DNA of 64,000 nt from Ruminococcaceae bacterium UBA1375 (lineage in GTDB: Bacteria; Bacillota; Clostridia; Oscillospirales; Ruminococcaceae): positions 1 through 64,000 of the forward strand of contig DBRF01000020.1 of assembly GCA_002305795.1 (NCBI GenBank), given 5' to 3'. The notes beneath the pieces are model-generated. The model ran no database searches. It saw only the letters and a program-made list of their open reading frames with translations, and was not told the origin of the DNA. Within the stretch, counting starts at the first letter, position 1; every line of letters begins with the position of its first letter. Positions 15,720 through 23,938 of the stretch are shown one piece after another. The position numbers and the translations under genes were made by a program.

Positions 15720-17771
15720 TTGAAAAGCAGCAAGAAAAAGACGATTTTGATTTACGTCTTGGTTGCCGTAGCTTTTGTGGCGGTGATCTGGATTATGACC
15801 AGTATGTACCGCTCCTCTACCATGCCTACCTATCAGTATTCCGACATCGTCTATCTCTTTGAAGATCAAAAAGTACAGTCCTACACCCTGGACTTCGGCA
15901 GCGGGGAATTTACCGCTCAGCTGGTGGAAGGGGCGGACGACGGTCAGGGCCACAACGAAATCCAGAGTTACAGCGTGTCCTCCCCCAGCGTCTTTTTGCA
16001 GGACATCCAGGATGCGGTGGATCAGTACAACACCGACCATCCGGATAACCGGATGAAGATTGATTACACCTACAGTTCTTCCAACAGTTGGATTTTGAGT
16101 CTGTTGCCTTCGTTGCTGATTTTGGGCTGCATGATCTTCCTGTTTGTCTATATGGCCCGGCAGACCAGCAGCGGCAAGCTCAGCCAGTTTGGCCGCAGCA
16201 ACATGAAAAACCCGGTGAACAACGTCAAAACCCGGTTTTCCGATGTGGCCGGCGCCGATGAGGAAAAGGAAGAACTGGCGGAGATTGTGGAGTTTTTGAA
16301 AAATCCCCGGAAATTCAACGAACTGGGAGCCCGGATTCCCAAAGGCGTGCTGTTGGTGGGTCCTCCCGGTACCGGTAAGACCCTGCTGGCCAGAGCGGTG
16401 GCGGGGGAAGCGGGGGTACCCTTCTTCTCCATCTCCGGTTCCGACTTTGTGGAAATGTTCGTGGGCGTGGGCGCATCCCGTGTTCGGGAACTGTTCGACC
16501 AGGCTAAGAAAAACGCCCCGGCCATCATCTTCATCGACGAGATCGACGCCGTGGGACGTCAGCGCGGAGCTGGTCTGGGCGGCGGCCACGACGAACGGGA
16601 ACAGACCCTTAACCAGTTGTTGGTGGAGATGGACGGCTTTGGGGTGAACCAGGGCATTATCATCATCGCCGCCACCAACCGCCGGGATATTCTGGACCCC
16701 GCCCTGCTCCGTCCGGGTCGGTTCGACCGCCAGGTGGTGGTGGGCTACCCCGATGTGAAGGGCCGGGAAGAAATCCTGAAGGTCCACGCCCGGAACAAGC
16801 CCTTGGGCTTTGACGTGGATTTGAAGGTCATCGCCCGCTCCACCGCCGGATTCACCGGCGCAGATCTGGAAAACCTCCTCAACGAAGCGGCTTTGCTGGC
16901 TGCCCGCCGGGGACGGAAAGCCATTACCGGGGTGGACATCGAGGAAGCCACCATCAAGGTGGTGGCGGGGCCGGAAAAGAAGTCCCGGAAGATGAGCCTC
17001 ACCGATAAGAAGATCACCGCTTACCACGAAGCGGGCCACGCCATTACCAGCTACTATCTGGAAACCGCCGACCCGGTGCATGAAATTTCCATCATCCCCC
17101 GTGGCATGGCGGCTGGCTATACCATGAACCTGCCGGAAGATGACCGCAGCCATGTGTCTCGGAAGAAGATGACCGAGAGCTTGGTGATGCTGCTGGGCGG
17201 ACGGGCCGCCGAGGCCCTGACCCTGGACGACATCTGCACCGGCGCTTCCAACGACATTGAGCGGGCCACCGAAACCGCCCGCCAGATGGTGACCAAGTAC
17301 GGCTTCTCTCCGGAGCTGGGTACTGTTACCTATGGCAAGGACAACGGCGAAGTGTTCCTGGGTCGGGATTTGGGCCACGAACGCAACTACAGCGAAGAGG
17401 TGGCCAACCAGATTGACCGGGCCATCCGCAAGCTCATTGACAACGCCTACGCCCAGGCCACCGAGATCCTCACCCAGCACCGGTATCAGCTGGAGCTGGT
17501 GGCCAAGTATTTGATGATTCACGAAAAGGTGGACAGCGTACAGTTTAAGGATTTGATGAACGGGGGAGTGGAAATGGCTCCTCTGGATACGGAACTGGCC
17601 CAGATGGAAGAGGACGAAGCGGCCAAAAAGGCAAAGGTCCGCCAGGAGATGGCTCAGGTAGAGCAGGAACGAGCCAAGATTCACGCCGCTCAGAAAAAAG
17701 AACTGGAAAGCGCTGCTTCCCAGCCCCAGGCCCCTGCCAACGATCCCAAAGAAGAGGATCAGGGGGAATAA
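15720..17771 (+). CDS. ftsH: ATP-dependent zinc metalloprotease FtsH
   Basis: A membrane-anchored AAA+ protease that degrades misfolded and regulatory membrane proteins. The 683 residues begin at TTG 15720, with AGGGAG overlapping the end of hpt. Membrane helices lie at about 8-28 and 122-142, flanking an extracytoplasmic domain. The AAA module has VGPPGTGKTLLA near 217-228, IIFIDEIDAVG near 274, and RRDILDPALLRPGRFDRQ in the second region of homology near 320. The zinc site YHEAGHAIT is near 438. The C-terminal 50 residues are charged and probably coiled. A terminator follows. Confidence 0.96.
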   Translation: MKSSKKKTILIYVLVAVAFVAVIWIMTSMYRSSTMPTYQYSDIVYLFEDQKVQSYTLDFGSGEFTAQLVEGADDGQGHNEIQSYSVSSPSVFLQDIQDAVDQYNTDHPDNRMKIDYTYSSSNSWILSLLPSLLILGCMIFLFVYMARQTSSGKLSQFGRSNMKNPVNNVKTRFSDVAGADEEKEELAEIVEFLKNPRKFNELGARIPKGVLLVGPPGTGKTLLARAVAGEAGVPFFSISGSDFVEMFVGVGASRVRELFDQAKKNAPAIIFIDEIDAVGRQRGAGLGGGHDEREQTLNQLLVEMDGFGVNQGIIIIAATNRRDILDPALLRPGRFDRQVVVGYPDVKGREEILKVHARNKPLGFDVDLKVIARSTAGFTGADLENLLNEAALLAARRGRKAITGVDIEEATIKVVAGPEKKSRKMSLTDKKITAYHEAGHAITSYYLETADPVHEISIIPRGMAAGYTMNLPEDDRSHVSRKKMTESLVMLLGGRAAEALTLDDICTGASNDIERATETARQMVTKYGFSPELGTVTYGKDNGEVFLGRDLGHERNYSEEVANQIDRAIRKLIDNAYAQATEILTQHRYQLELVAKYLMIHEKVDSVQFKDLMNGGVEMAPLDTELAQMEEDEAAKKAKVRQEMAQVEQERAKIHAAQKKELESAASQPQAPANDPKEEDQGE

Positions 17772-17804
17772 GCCCTGGTTTTAAACCAAATATGCACAAA
17801 AAGA

Positions 17805-17833
17805 AGCGGACGTTTTGGGACGTCCGCTTTTTG
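17805..17833 (+). terminator. Terminator after ftsH
   Basis: AGCGGACG pairs with CGTCCGCT around TTTTGGGA, followed by TTTT. The A-rich left flank also allows use by the convergent regulator gene. Confidence 0.85.
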
Positions 17834-17864
17834 CCGCCTGATTTTGACCATAGGGGAGCTTCGG

Positions 17865-18320
17865 TTATTCTTCCGAAGCGTCCTCCGCCAGCACCGACAC
17901 CCCCCGGTGCTCCACCGAGGTGGAAAAGACGATCTGGGTCTGGGTGTTGCCGTACTTTTGCAGCTGGCCGATGAAGGTGTCCAGCTCCACAGTGCTGCGG
18001 AAGGCCACCTTAATCAGCATGGAATACTGTCCGGTGACGCAGTTGCATTCCAGCACGTTGGGGCAGGCTTCAATAAAGGGATAAAAGCTGGGCTTTTGGG
18101 AAGGGTGCATCTCCAGATTGATAAAGGCGGTGACATGGTATCCCAGCTTCAAGGGATCGACCACCGCCGTGTAGCCCTTGATAATGCCCTGCTTTTCCAG
18201 CCGGTCGATGCGGGTGCTCACGGCCGGTGAGGACAGGAACACCTCCTCTGCCAGGTGCTTTAAGGGATACCGGGCGTTTTCCTGCAACAAGCTCAGCAGC
18301 TTTAAGTCGATCTTGTCCAT
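17865..18320 (-). CDS. Lrp/AsnC family transcriptional regulator
   Basis: A feast/famine-type DNA-binding regulator of 151 residues. The N-terminal helix-turn-helix runs from DLKLLSLLQENARYPLKHLA (5-24) through LSSPAVSTRIDRLEKQGIIKGY (29-50). The C-terminal half is the RAM/ACT-like domain that binds amino acids and forms dimers, with VTAFINLEM near 63 and ECNCVTGQYSMLIKV near 91. Its targets cannot be read from the sequence. The mRNA leader contains a terminator-like hairpin and a possible short peptide rich in Leu and Phe (see 18362-18405), which hints at attenuation. Confidence 0.92.
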   Translation of the reverse strand: MDKIDLKLLSLLQENARYPLKHLAEEVFLSSPAVSTRIDRLEKQGIIKGYTAVVDPLKLGYHVTAFINLEMHPSQKPSFYPFIEACPNVLECNCVTGQYSMLIKVAFRSTVELDTFIGQLQKYGNTQTQIVFSTSVEHRGVSVLAEDASEE

Positions 18321-18361
18321 ACTCCATCTTCCTTCCTGGGAGCCGGAAAACCGGTTCCACT

Positions 18362-18405
18362 GAAAAAAATAAAGGAAGCAGTCCGATTTTCATCGGTTTG
18401 CTTCC
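18362..18405 (-). terminator. Terminator-like hairpin in the leader of the Lrp-family gene (possible attenuator)
   Basis: On the minus strand GGAAGC and CCGAT pair with ATCGG and GCTTCC, followed by TTTATTTTTTT. It lies between the promoter at 18422-18450 and the start at 18320. A short frame starting inside the hairpin (ATG at 18390) has AAGGA nine bases upstream and begins MKIGLLPLFFSV. Confidence 0.6.
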
Positions 18406-18421
18406 TTGCTCCTTGTGATTT

Positions 18422-18450
18422 AGTATAGAATCTTTTTTAAAAAAATGCAA
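18422..18450 (-). promoter_or_regulatory. Promoter of the Lrp-family gene
   Basis: On the minus strand TTGCAT (18450-18445) and TATACT (18427-18422) with a 17-base spacer. Confidence 0.65.
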
Positions 18451-18546
18451 TGGCTTTTTCAAAAAATCGGCGAGCATCCCAGCAAATCCAATGGAAAAAG
18501 GATGATTTTTTATCTATTTTTGACAAAAATTGCCCCGGATTTTTCG

Positions 18547-18576
18547 TTGACCTTCGGATGGGGGATGTGCTATACT
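18547..18576 (+). promoter_or_regulatory. Promoter of the GH25 gene
   Basis: TTGACC at 18547-18552 and TATACT at 18571-18576 with an 18-base spacer and an extended -10 TGTGC. Confidence 0.75.
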
Positions 18577-18704
18577 GATTAGCAAAGCAAATCAGTACGG
18601 TTCCCGCTTTGCCGCCGAAAGCAGGACGGAACCCTATCTACTTTTTCAGGTATCCTGTTGTCAAAAGTCCAAACCAAGACTTCATTTCTGAAAGGATGTT
18701 ACAT

Positions 18705-20141
18705 ATGCAAGTAAAAACCATGGGCAAACGGGCCTTAGCGGCAGTTTGCGCCCTGCTGCTCTGTGTGAGCATGATGGGCATGGCAGCGCCGGCGAGCGCC
18801 GCTTCGGTGGACATTCCCCAGACCGTTGACTCGTTGGAAATCGGCTACACCTTGCCCCTTTCCGCCGGGCAGGCGGGCGTCAGCTGGTCCAGTTCCGACC
18901 CGGCGGTTGCCACTGTGGACCAGAACGGGGTGGTCACCGGTCACAGCATGGGCAAAGCCACCATCACCGCCACCTATGGCGGCCAGAGCGATTCCTGCAC
19001 CGTCAGCGTAGGGTTCTTAAATGGCATTGATGTGTCCCATCACAACGTGACGGACTGGGATGCCATTGCCGCTTCCGGGGTGGATTTTGTGATGATCCGG
19101 GTAGGATACGGCTGGGAAGGCGACCAGGTGGACCGGGAATTTGTGAATAACGTCAAGGGTGCTTATGAACACGGCATTCCCTTTGGTCTGTATTTCTACA
19201 GCTATGCCGGCACCGAATCCACCCCGGCGGAGGAAGACGCTCAAAAAGAAGCGGATTACTGCCTCTGGGCCATGGAACGGATCCAGCCTTATCTGGACGG
19301 CATGGTTCTGCCGGTAGCCTACGATCTGGAGGAAGATGTGCATCGGAGTATGTCTGGAGAGCAGCTGGGGAGATTGGTAAAAATCTTTGCCGATGCTCTG
19401 CGGGAAGAAGGGTTGTCTACCATGGTGTACACCTCTGACTCTATCATCTGCAAGCTGGATATGGAAGAACTGGCAGGCCAAGGCATCAGCTTTTGGGATG
19501 CCTATTATATTCCGGACGATGAATTGGATTTCACCAAGCAGCTCACCATGGGCAGCAGCACCCCCGGCTGGGACACCGGCGTGGTGCCGGACATCTGGCA
19601 GTACGCTTCCGACGGCCGGAATCCCGGCGTGGGCGGCGGCCAGGCCAACACCGACCTGGATTTGATTTACCTGGACATGGACAGCGCCAAGGACCAGCTC
19701 AAGGAGATTGCCCAGCCTGAGGTGAATGTGTCCGGTAATACCGCTACCTTGAACTTTGCCGCCCGGACCCTGTATCTGGACAGCTACAACATCGTCAAGC
19801 TGCGGGACGGCCAGGTGCTGACAGTGGCGGAAGACCTGCCCCGGTGCACCTTGCAATACATTGACAACGACTACCAGGCAGGGGATGTGTACTACCTCAA
19901 CTGCAACCTGAACCCCCTGCTTACCACTGTCACCGACACCTACTACGGCCTGCATCCCGGCAACTGGGACATGGAAGGCACGCTCAACGTAGGAGACGTG
20001 ATGAATCTGGCCCAGGCGGTCCTGGACAACAGCCGGCTGCCCCAGAACAGCTATTTCCGCTCCGATTGGAACAACGACCAGGTGCTGGACGTGCTGGATG
20101 TGATGACCCTGACCCAGCAGTTGTTCTGGTACACCGATTAA
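18705..20141 (+). CDS. Secreted GH25 lysozyme with Ig-like and dockerin-like domains
   Basis: A secreted muramidase that should cut peptidoglycan. The 478 residues start with a signal peptide ending near APASAAS (about 32). A bacterial Ig-like domain (about 35-104; WSSSDPAVATVDQNGVVTG) precedes the GH25 domain (about 106-320). The latter shows GIDVSHHNVTDWD, FVMIRVGYGW, FGLYFYSYA and AYDLEED, whose acidic residues are catalytic. A linker follows and the C-terminus carries a type I dockerin-like pair, from GTLNVGDVMNLAQAVLDNS to DWNNDQVLDVLDVMTLTQQL. AAAGGATG precedes ATG 18705. The lipoprotein gene begins 12 bases downstream. A related dockerin-like tail is on the protein at 31265. Confidence 0.9.
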   Translation: MQVKTMGKRALAAVCALLLCVSMMGMAAPASAASVDIPQTVDSLEIGYTLPLSAGQAGVSWSSSDPAVATVDQNGVVTGHSMGKATITATYGGQSDSCTVSVGFLNGIDVSHHNVTDWDAIAASGVDFVMIRVGYGWEGDQVDREFVNNVKGAYEHGIPFGLYFYSYAGTESTPAEEDAQKEADYCLWAMERIQPYLDGMVLPVAYDLEEDVHRSMSGEQLGRLVKIFADALREEGLSTMVYTSDSIICKLDMEELAGQGISFWDAYYIPDDELDFTKQLTMGSSTPGWDTGVVPDIWQYASDGRNPGVGGGQANTDLDLIYLDMDSAKDQLKEIAQPEVNVSGNTATLNFAARTLYLDSYNIVKLRDGQVLTVAEDLPRCTLQYIDNDYQAGDVYYLNCNLNPLLTTVTDTYYGLHPGNWDMEGTLNVGDVMNLAQAVLDNSRLPQNSYFRSDWNNDQVLDVLDVMTLTQQLFWYTD

Positions 20142-20153
20142 GGGGGCCTTTGC

Positions 20154-20618
20154 ATGAAAAAATGGAAAACCGTTCTGGCTGCCGGATTGGCGGCGGCGCT
20201 GCTGGGCGCCGGCTGTTTGCTGGCAGGCTGCAGTGATAGCGGGGACACCGCTTCCACCTCCGGTTCGGAACAGGACAACTGGATTGGGGATGCGGCCGCC
20301 GTGGAGCTGGTACAGGGCTTGAGCCAGGAAGAGACCGGCCTGAGTTTGGCCACCGACAGTTATCAGTTTGAGGTGGACGAAGAGGTGGGAGACATTGGAG
20401 AGCAAACCTGCTATCTGGTCCACGCCTATCTGGTGGAGGACGGCACTGGTATTCGCCATCTGGAAGCCACCCTGTATGTGGCGGTAGACGGCAGCCAGGT
20501 GTACACTTATGATTTGAACAACGATGCCTTCCTTCCTCTGTGGGACACCGAGGAAGAGGAATCCCAGGAGGCGTCGGAAACCACTTCGGAAACCACATCA
20601 GAAACGACTTCGGAATAA
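20154..20618 (+). CDS. Small lipoprotein of unknown function
   Basis: 154 residues with a lipoprotein signal peptide; the lipobox LLAGC puts the lipidated Cys near 26. The mature part is acidic and contains a folded-looking region (about 50-130; GEQTCYLVHAYLVED, LEATLYVAVDGSQVYTYDL) that resembles small periplasmic-type lipoprotein domains. The C-terminus is a repeat of ETTS. AGGGGG precedes the ATG. It follows the GH25 gene closely and is likely co-transcribed. I do not recognise a named family. Confidence 0.75.
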   Translation: MKKWKTVLAAGLAAALLGAGCLLAGCSDSGDTASTSGSEQDNWIGDAAAVELVQGLSQEETGLSLATDSYQFEVDEEVGDIGEQTCYLVHAYLVEDGTGIRHLEATLYVAVDGSQVYTYDLNNDAFLPLWDTEEEESQEASETTSETTSETTSE

Positions 20619-20631
20619 ACCGCAGAAAGAG

Positions 20632-20656
20632 GGAGGGGGCTGCCCCTCCTTTTTTC
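20632..20656 (+). terminator. Terminator after the lipoprotein gene
   Basis: GGAGGGG pairs with CCCCTCC around a short loop and is followed by TTTTTT. Confidence 0.7.
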
Positions 20657-20673
20657 GTGGAAGGAGGATTTTC

Positions 20674-21156
20674 ATGTATTCTTTTTCCGTTACCCTGCGT
20701 ACCTATCAAGAGGAGGACAGCCGGGCGTTGGCAGAACTGTTTTATGAGACGGTCCACCGGGTTAACTGCAAAGACTATTCCCAAGAACAGATTGCAGCCT
20801 GGGCTCCGGCGGTGCCGGAGGAGGAAACCTGGCGCCGTTCCTTTGCCGGACACTTAGCTTTGGTGGCGGTGCAGGGAGAGGAGATTGTGGGCTTTGGGGA
20901 TTTGGACCCCGTCCAGGGTTATCTGGACCGGCTGTACGTCAAATGGGATCGGCAGGGGATGGGAATCGGCAGCCTGCTTTGCCGGGAGCTGGAAGCCCGC
21001 TGCGCCGCCCCGGTGATCTACACCTACGCTTCCCTCACCGCCCAGCCCTTTTTCCTTCGCCGGGGGTACCGGCTGATGTACCGCCGGCAGGTGGAGCGGC
21101 GGGGAGTGCTGCTGGAAAATGCCCGGATGGAAAAGGTGCTGGCAAAACCGGAGTAA
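20674..21156 (+). CDS. GNAT family N-acetyltransferase
   Basis: A probable acetyl-CoA-dependent acetyltransferase of 160 residues; the substrate is unknown. Helix 1 (EDSRALAELFYETVH) and the central strands are visible, with the acetyl-CoA pyrophosphate loop WDRQGMGIGSLLCREL near 86-101 (Q/RxxGxG/A type) and the terminal AQPFFLRRGYRLMYRR near 119-134 common to this family. A perfect AAGGAGG precedes ATG 20674. A weak promoter for the next gene lies downstream. Confidence 0.88.
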   Translation: MYSFSVTLRTYQEEDSRALAELFYETVHRVNCKDYSQEQIAAWAPAVPEEETWRRSFAGHLALVAVQGEEIVGFGDLDPVQGYLDRLYVKWDRQGMGIGSLLCRELEARCAAPVIYTYASLTAQPFFLRRGYRLMYRRQVERRGVLLENARMEKVLAKPE

Positions 21157-21219
21157 AAAAACAAAGAGAATTTCAAAAAAATCAAACTAAGGCAACATAT
21201 TTTCTTCACAAGTGACGGT

Positions 21220-21225
21220 TATAAT
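21220..21225 (+). promoter_or_regulatory. Candidate -10 box for htrA
   Basis: TATAAT at 21220-21225; at 17 bases upstream only ATATTT-like sequence is present, so the -35 is weak and an activator or other sigma factor is possible. Confidence 0.4.
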
Positions 21226-21298
21226 GCCAGTGTACCCTAAGGAGAGGCGGATAAGACCGCCGGGGGTGATGAAAGTAACGCAAGAAAGGATGAGCGAG

Positions 21299-22816
21299 AT
21301 GTATCCTTACGACGAAAACGCTCCTACCAATCAAAATTCAACCGGTCAACCCGATCAACCGCAGCAAACACCTGCTCAGCCTGTGGGCGAGGACGGCGTC
21401 TATCATATGAGCGGAAGCCAGATTCCCAACGCAGAGGCGGCCTACTCTACGCCGCAGACCACTGCCAGCGCCGCTTCTTATCAAACGGAGTTCACTGAAG
21501 CAGAGCAGGCGCAGACACAGCAATCTACCCAAACCGGTTATTCCGGTTATCAAACCCCGCAAACCGGTTATACACAGCCCCAGGACAGCGGTTATGTGCC
21601 CTACACCGGAACAGCGGCACCCAACCCGCCCAAAAAGAAGAAAGGCGGTGTCGGCAAAAAGGTCGGCGCACTGGCTATTGTGGCGGCGGTGGCTCTGGTG
21701 TTCGGCGTCGGGGGCAGTGCTTTGACCAATCTGCTCTGGCCGGGCAGCGGCGGCTCCACCGTGGTGTACCAGTCCACGGGAGCACCCTCTTCCTCGGTGC
21801 AGACCGACGGGGGATCTACCCTGGCAGAAGTGGTGTCCAGCATTGAAAACAGCGTGGTGTCCATTACCACCGAGCAGATTTCCTACGGCTCTATCTTCGG
21901 CAACTATGTGACCTCCGGCGCAGGCAGCGGCGTGATTATCAGCGAGGACGGCTATATTATCACCAACCAGCACGTCATCGACGGGGCCACCCGGATCACT
22001 GTAGCCACCAAGGACGGCAACACCTACGAAGCTACTCTGGTAGGGGCCAATGAAACGGCGGACATCGCCGTGGTGAAGATCAACGCCACCGGCCTGACCC
22101 CCGCCGTTCTGGGAGACTCCGACCAGCTCTCCGCCGGGGACACCGCCATCGTCATCGGCAACCCCTTGGGCACCCTGGGCGGCACCGTGACCTATGGCAT
22201 CATCAGCGCCACCGACCGGGAACTGGTGGTCAACGGTTCTTCCAAAGACTTGATCCAGACCGACGCCTCTATCAGCCCCGGCAACTCCGGCGGCGGATTG
22301 TTCAACGGCAACGGCGAACTGGTGGGCATTGTGGAAGCCAAGTCTTCTTACTCAGAAGCGGAAGGTCTGGGCTTTGCCATTCCCATCAACCACGCCATGA
22401 CCATTGCTCAGAACCTGATTGAAAATGAAGGTGCTTCCGTGGAGCAGGCCAAACTGGGTATCACCGCTTTGACGGTGGAAAACGACGCTATGGCCCAGCA
22501 ATATGGCTTAAATGACGGCGCCGGAGTGTACGTCTACCAGGTGGAAACCGGCTCCGCAGCGGACAGCGCAGGCTTGCAGGTAGGGGATAAGATCAACACC
22601 ATCGACGGGACGGAAATCACTTCTTCCACTCAGGTCAGCGAGATTATCTCTTCCCATCAGCCTGGCGACCAGATCACCATCAACGTCAGCCGGGGCGGCA
22701 TCAGCGGGGACATCCAGGTGACCCTGGGCAGCGATTCCTCCTCCACCACTTCCTCTTCCAACAACTACAACCCCTACAGCAACTATTTCGGCAACTACGG
22801 CGGACTGCTGGGTTGA
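21299..22816 (+). CDS. htrA: HtrA/DegP-type membrane-anchored serine protease
   Basis: A surface quality-control protease. The 505 residues start with a long cytosolic N-terminus rich in Gln, Thr and Tyr with repeated QTGY motifs, then KKKKGGVGKK and one membrane helix (about 117-142). The trypsin-like domain has the catalytic His in ITNQHVIDG near 222, Asp in ADIAVVKI near 255 and Ser in SPGNSGGGL near 330. One PDZ domain (about 380-480) follows and the tail is Ser/Asn/Tyr-rich. I prefer ATG 21299 because AAAGGA lies eight bases upstream, the pattern seen at other starts in this window; ATG 21290 is three codons earlier. Confidence 0.93.
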   Translation: MYPYDENAPTNQNSTGQPDQPQQTPAQPVGEDGVYHMSGSQIPNAEAAYSTPQTTASAASYQTEFTEAEQAQTQQSTQTGYSGYQTPQTGYTQPQDSGYVPYTGTAAPNPPKKKKGGVGKKVGALAIVAAVALVFGVGGSALTNLLWPGSGGSTVVYQSTGAPSSSVQTDGGSTLAEVVSSIENSVVSITTEQISYGSIFGNYVTSGAGSGVIISEDGYIITNQHVIDGATRITVATKDGNTYEATLVGANETADIAVVKINATGLTPAVLGDSDQLSAGDTAIVIGNPLGTLGGTVTYGIISATDRELVVNGSSKDLIQTDASISPGNSGGGLFNGNGELVGIVEAKSSYSEAEGLGFAIPINHAMTIAQNLIENEGASVEQAKLGITALTVENDAMAQQYGLNDGAGVYVYQVETGSAADSAGLQVGDKINTIDGTEITSSTQVSEIISSHQPGDQITINVSRGGISGDIQVTLGSDSSSTTSSSNNYNPYSNYFGNYGGLLG

Positions 22817-22881
22817 TGTTCCCAAAGGAAATTAAAATCAATCAGGCTCCTTCTTTGGAAGGCGGCTGAAAGAAAAATCCA

Positions 22882-22914
22882 ACCGGCTCTCTTTTGTGGG
22901 AGCCGGTTTTTCTT
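22882..22914 (+). terminator. Terminator after htrA
   Basis: ACCGGCTCT and GGAGCCGGT pair around a TTTTGT loop, followed by TTTTCTT. Confidence 0.85.
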
Positions 22915-22941
22915 GACAATTTTCCGAGAATGGGGTACACT
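22913..22941 (+). promoter_or_regulatory. Promoter of tyrA
   Basis: TTGACA at 22913-22918 and TACACT at 22936-22941 with a 17-base spacer, starting inside the T tail of the preceding terminator. Confidence 0.75.
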
Positions 22942-22983
22942 ACTAACATGCTTTAATGTGATAAAGTAAAGGGGAACGACAAG

Positions 22984-23835
22984 ATGAAAATCGCGGTCAT
23001 CGGATTGGGGCTCATCGGTGGCTCCTTCTGCAAAGCCATTACCAAATACACCGGACACACCGTGCTGGGCTACAACCGCACCTTAGCCACCGCCCAAAAG
23101 GCGCTGGCGGAGGGGAGCATCCAGCAGATCATCACCCTGGATGAGCTGGACCAGGCGGACCTCACCATGGTTTGCCTGCACCCGGTGCAGACCATTGAGT
23201 TTTTGCTGAACCACAAGGAGGACTTCGCCAAAGGCAGCATTGTCATGGACGCCAGCGGGGTGAAGGAAAGCGTGCTGGAGGCAGTGGACCGGCCGCTGAA
23301 GGAAGCCGGAGTGCGGTTTGTGGGCTGCCACCCCATGGCGGGCCGGGAGTACTCCGGGTATGACTACACCCTGGACAGCCTGTTTATCGGCGCCAGCTTT
23401 ATCCTGACCCCAACCTCCCTTACCGACCCTGCCGCAGTGGATGTGGTGGAGCAGCTGGCTAAGGAAGTGGGCTTCGGACAGACGGTGCGGGCCACCCCCC
23501 AGGAGCACGACGAAATCATCGCCGCCACCAGCCAGCTGGCCCATGTGGTGAGCAATGCCTATATCAAAAGTCCCACTCTGCAAAAGGAAGCGGGTTTTTC
23601 CGCCGGCAGCTTTTTGGATTTGACCCGGGTGGCCAAGCTCAATGAAGATATGTGGACCGACCTGTTTTTGATGAACCGGAAGGCGCTGCTGAAAGAGATC
23701 GACTATCTCCAGCAGGCCATCGGCCAGGTGCGGGACGCCCTGGACACCGGGGACGGGGATACCCTGAAAGCCCTGCTCCGGGAAGGGCGGCTGCGCAAGG
23801 AAGAAAGCATCGCCCGGCACCAGAAGCAGGACTGA
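22984..23835 (+). CDS. tyrA: Prephenate dehydrogenase
   Basis: TyrA oxidises and decarboxylates prephenate to 4-hydroxyphenylpyruvate in tyrosine synthesis, using NAD(P). The 283 residues start with the Rossmann motif VIGLGLIGGSF (5-15) followed by GYNRT. The catalytic His is in GCHPMAGREYSG near 117-128, and the helical dimer domain contains QEHDEIIAATSQLAHV near 178. No ACT domain is present, so this form probably lacks that mode of tyrosine feedback. It faces the DAHP synthase gene aroF across a shared terminator. Confidence 0.92.
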   Translation: MKIAVIGLGLIGGSFCKAITKYTGHTVLGYNRTLATAQKALAEGSIQQIITLDELDQADLTMVCLHPVQTIEFLLNHKEDFAKGSIVMDASGVKESVLEAVDRPLKEAGVRFVGCHPMAGREYSGYDYTLDSLFIGASFILTPTSLTDPAAVDVVEQLAKEVGFGQTVRATPQEHDEIIAATSQLAHVVSNAYIKSPTLQKEAGFSAGSFLDLTRVAKLNEDMWTDLFLMNRKALLKEIDYLQQAIGQVRDALDTGDGDTLKALLREGRLRKEESIARHQKQD

Positions 23836-23886
23836 TCTGCAAAATAGGGCGAAAGCGAATACTATTTGTAATATTAAAAAGAAAAA

Positions 23887-23920
23887 TTCCGATACGGATG
23901 ATCCGTACCGGAACTTTTTT
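23887..23920. terminator. Bidirectional terminator between tyrA and aroF
   Basis: TTCCGATACGGA pairs with TCCGTACCGGAA with small mismatches. A-rich sequence lies on the left and CTTTTTT on the right, so both convergent genes can use it. Confidence 0.8.
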
Positions 23921-23938
23921 GTCTATTTCTATTTTTGC

